Positions 33,322 to 33,786 of a stretch of 33,786 nt of DNA are shown one piece after another. Positions within the stretch are counted from its first letter, which is position 1. Every line of letters begins with the position of its first letter. The notes under the pieces are model-generated. The model searched no databases. It was not told the origin of the DNA and saw nothing but the letters and a program-made list of their open reading frames with translations. The DNA is taken from assembly GCA_021736135.1 (NCBI GenBank), contig JAIPGO010000040.1, positions 1-33,786 of the forward strand, in the 5' to 3' direction. Origin of the DNA: Candidatus Cloacimonadota bacterium. GTDB taxonomy: Bacteria > Cloacimonadota > Cloacimonadia > Cloacimonadales > TCS61. Both the position numbers and the translations under genes were made by a program.

Positions 33322-33786
33322 CAGAACACCTGACCTCATAAAAGGTAACTAAATTGTAATACTATACATTTCAATATATTATCTCTTATTCACATTTTAT
33401 CCCTTGCCAAAATAAAGATTTATAATTGAACTTAATTTTTGAAAATCATGGAGGATATAATCAAAGATACGCCGGTAAATGCATTACTCTTCCCAAACTG
33501 AAAGACGTGAAGTCCATTTTCAATTTCTTTGTTATTTGTTTAATCTCTTTCTTTATTGGGCTTATTAGAAATATTTTACCTATATTTAATCCGCCTAAGT
33601 ACCTGTTATATTAATAAATACAGATCTCAAATAAAAAGTGACAATAAAGTGACAGTCTATTTGATTTATTTATATAGCTTTAACCTGTGTTTGTCACTCT
33701 TTTTCATTTTTTTGCAAATACATACCCATTATTTGTATTTTTTTTAGTAGTAATTTAGACCGTAAATATAATGCAATCATTCGGAT
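33322..33786. other. AT-rich end of window, no gene recognised
   Basis: Very AT-rich. A short plus-strand frame (33426-33614) has a hydrophobic end but no SD, no family resemblance and lies in low-complexity sequence. I see no promoter, RNA gene or repeat that I can support. A gene beginning past the right edge may be controlled from here. Confidence 0.45.

Noticed and set aside
33426-33747. Two short plus-strand frames at the right end
   Set aside because: AT-rich low-complexity sequence, hydrophobic by composition, no SD and no similarity that I recognise.
1-33786. tRNA and rRNA genes
   Set aside because: I saw no T-loop-type GTTCRA boxes with matching stems in the gaps and no rRNA-like sequence.

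Overview
The window looks like a chromosome segment of an uncultured Gram-negative bacterium of the FCB group, most likely Candidatus Cloacimonadota or a close relative. The pointers are outer-membrane polysaccharide export genes, lipoproteins, large secreted proteins ending in a Por/T9SS-like domain that opens with YPNPFNP, and cytosolic TPR histidine kinases. The assignment is by recognition only. Many gaps hold short simple-sequence and hairpin repeats.

Region 1 (1-3336, + strand): a 137-bp repeat, then a TPR histidine kinase and an endonuclease Q-family PHP protein two bases downstream. Region 2 (3337-4168): a repeat-filled gap.

Region 3 (4169-20446, + strand): fourteen tightly packed, often overlapping genes that read as one exopolysaccharide operon. 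Its first gene is a second copy of the TPR kinase. Next come an MBOAT O-acetyltransferase with its SGNH partner, a STAS protein with an in-frame stop, and a degenerate nucleotidyltransferase/phosphoglycosyltransferase fusion. Then come a glycosyltransferase, a Wzc-like co-polymerase with a degraded kinase domain, a Wza-like lipoprotein, a Wzy-like polymerase, a TagB/TagF-like transferase and a Wzx-like flippase. The end holds a HAD phosphatase, an exo/endonuclease/phosphatase-fold lipoprotein and a DUF5658 membrane protein. Together they would build, acetylate, polymerise and export a surface polysaccharide under control of a soluble kinase. Lysyl-tRNA synthetase follows after a repeat-rich gap, with a strong terminator behind it.

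Region 4 (22691-33192, - strand): three related secreted proteins (490, 491 and 1157 residues) share an apparently undescribed N-terminal domain beginning QPHPV, plus the C-terminal fragment of a fourth. Between the second and the fragment lie repeats and an AT-rich two-gene unit: a divergent mannitol-dehydrogenase-like protein and an unrecognised partner.

The strongest unexpected signal is one noncoding leader found upstream of three genes. It precedes the first TPR kinase (1-137, + strand) and the 491-residue secreted protein (25813-25949, - strand, 136 of 137 bases identical), and a 40-bp core precedes the 1157-residue secreted protein (33282-33321, - strand). Each copy could encode a tiny leader peptide beginning fMet-Asn-Ser-Leu. 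This suggests common control of kinase and secreted proteins, and gives a perfect inverted pair that could flip the whole polysaccharide locus.
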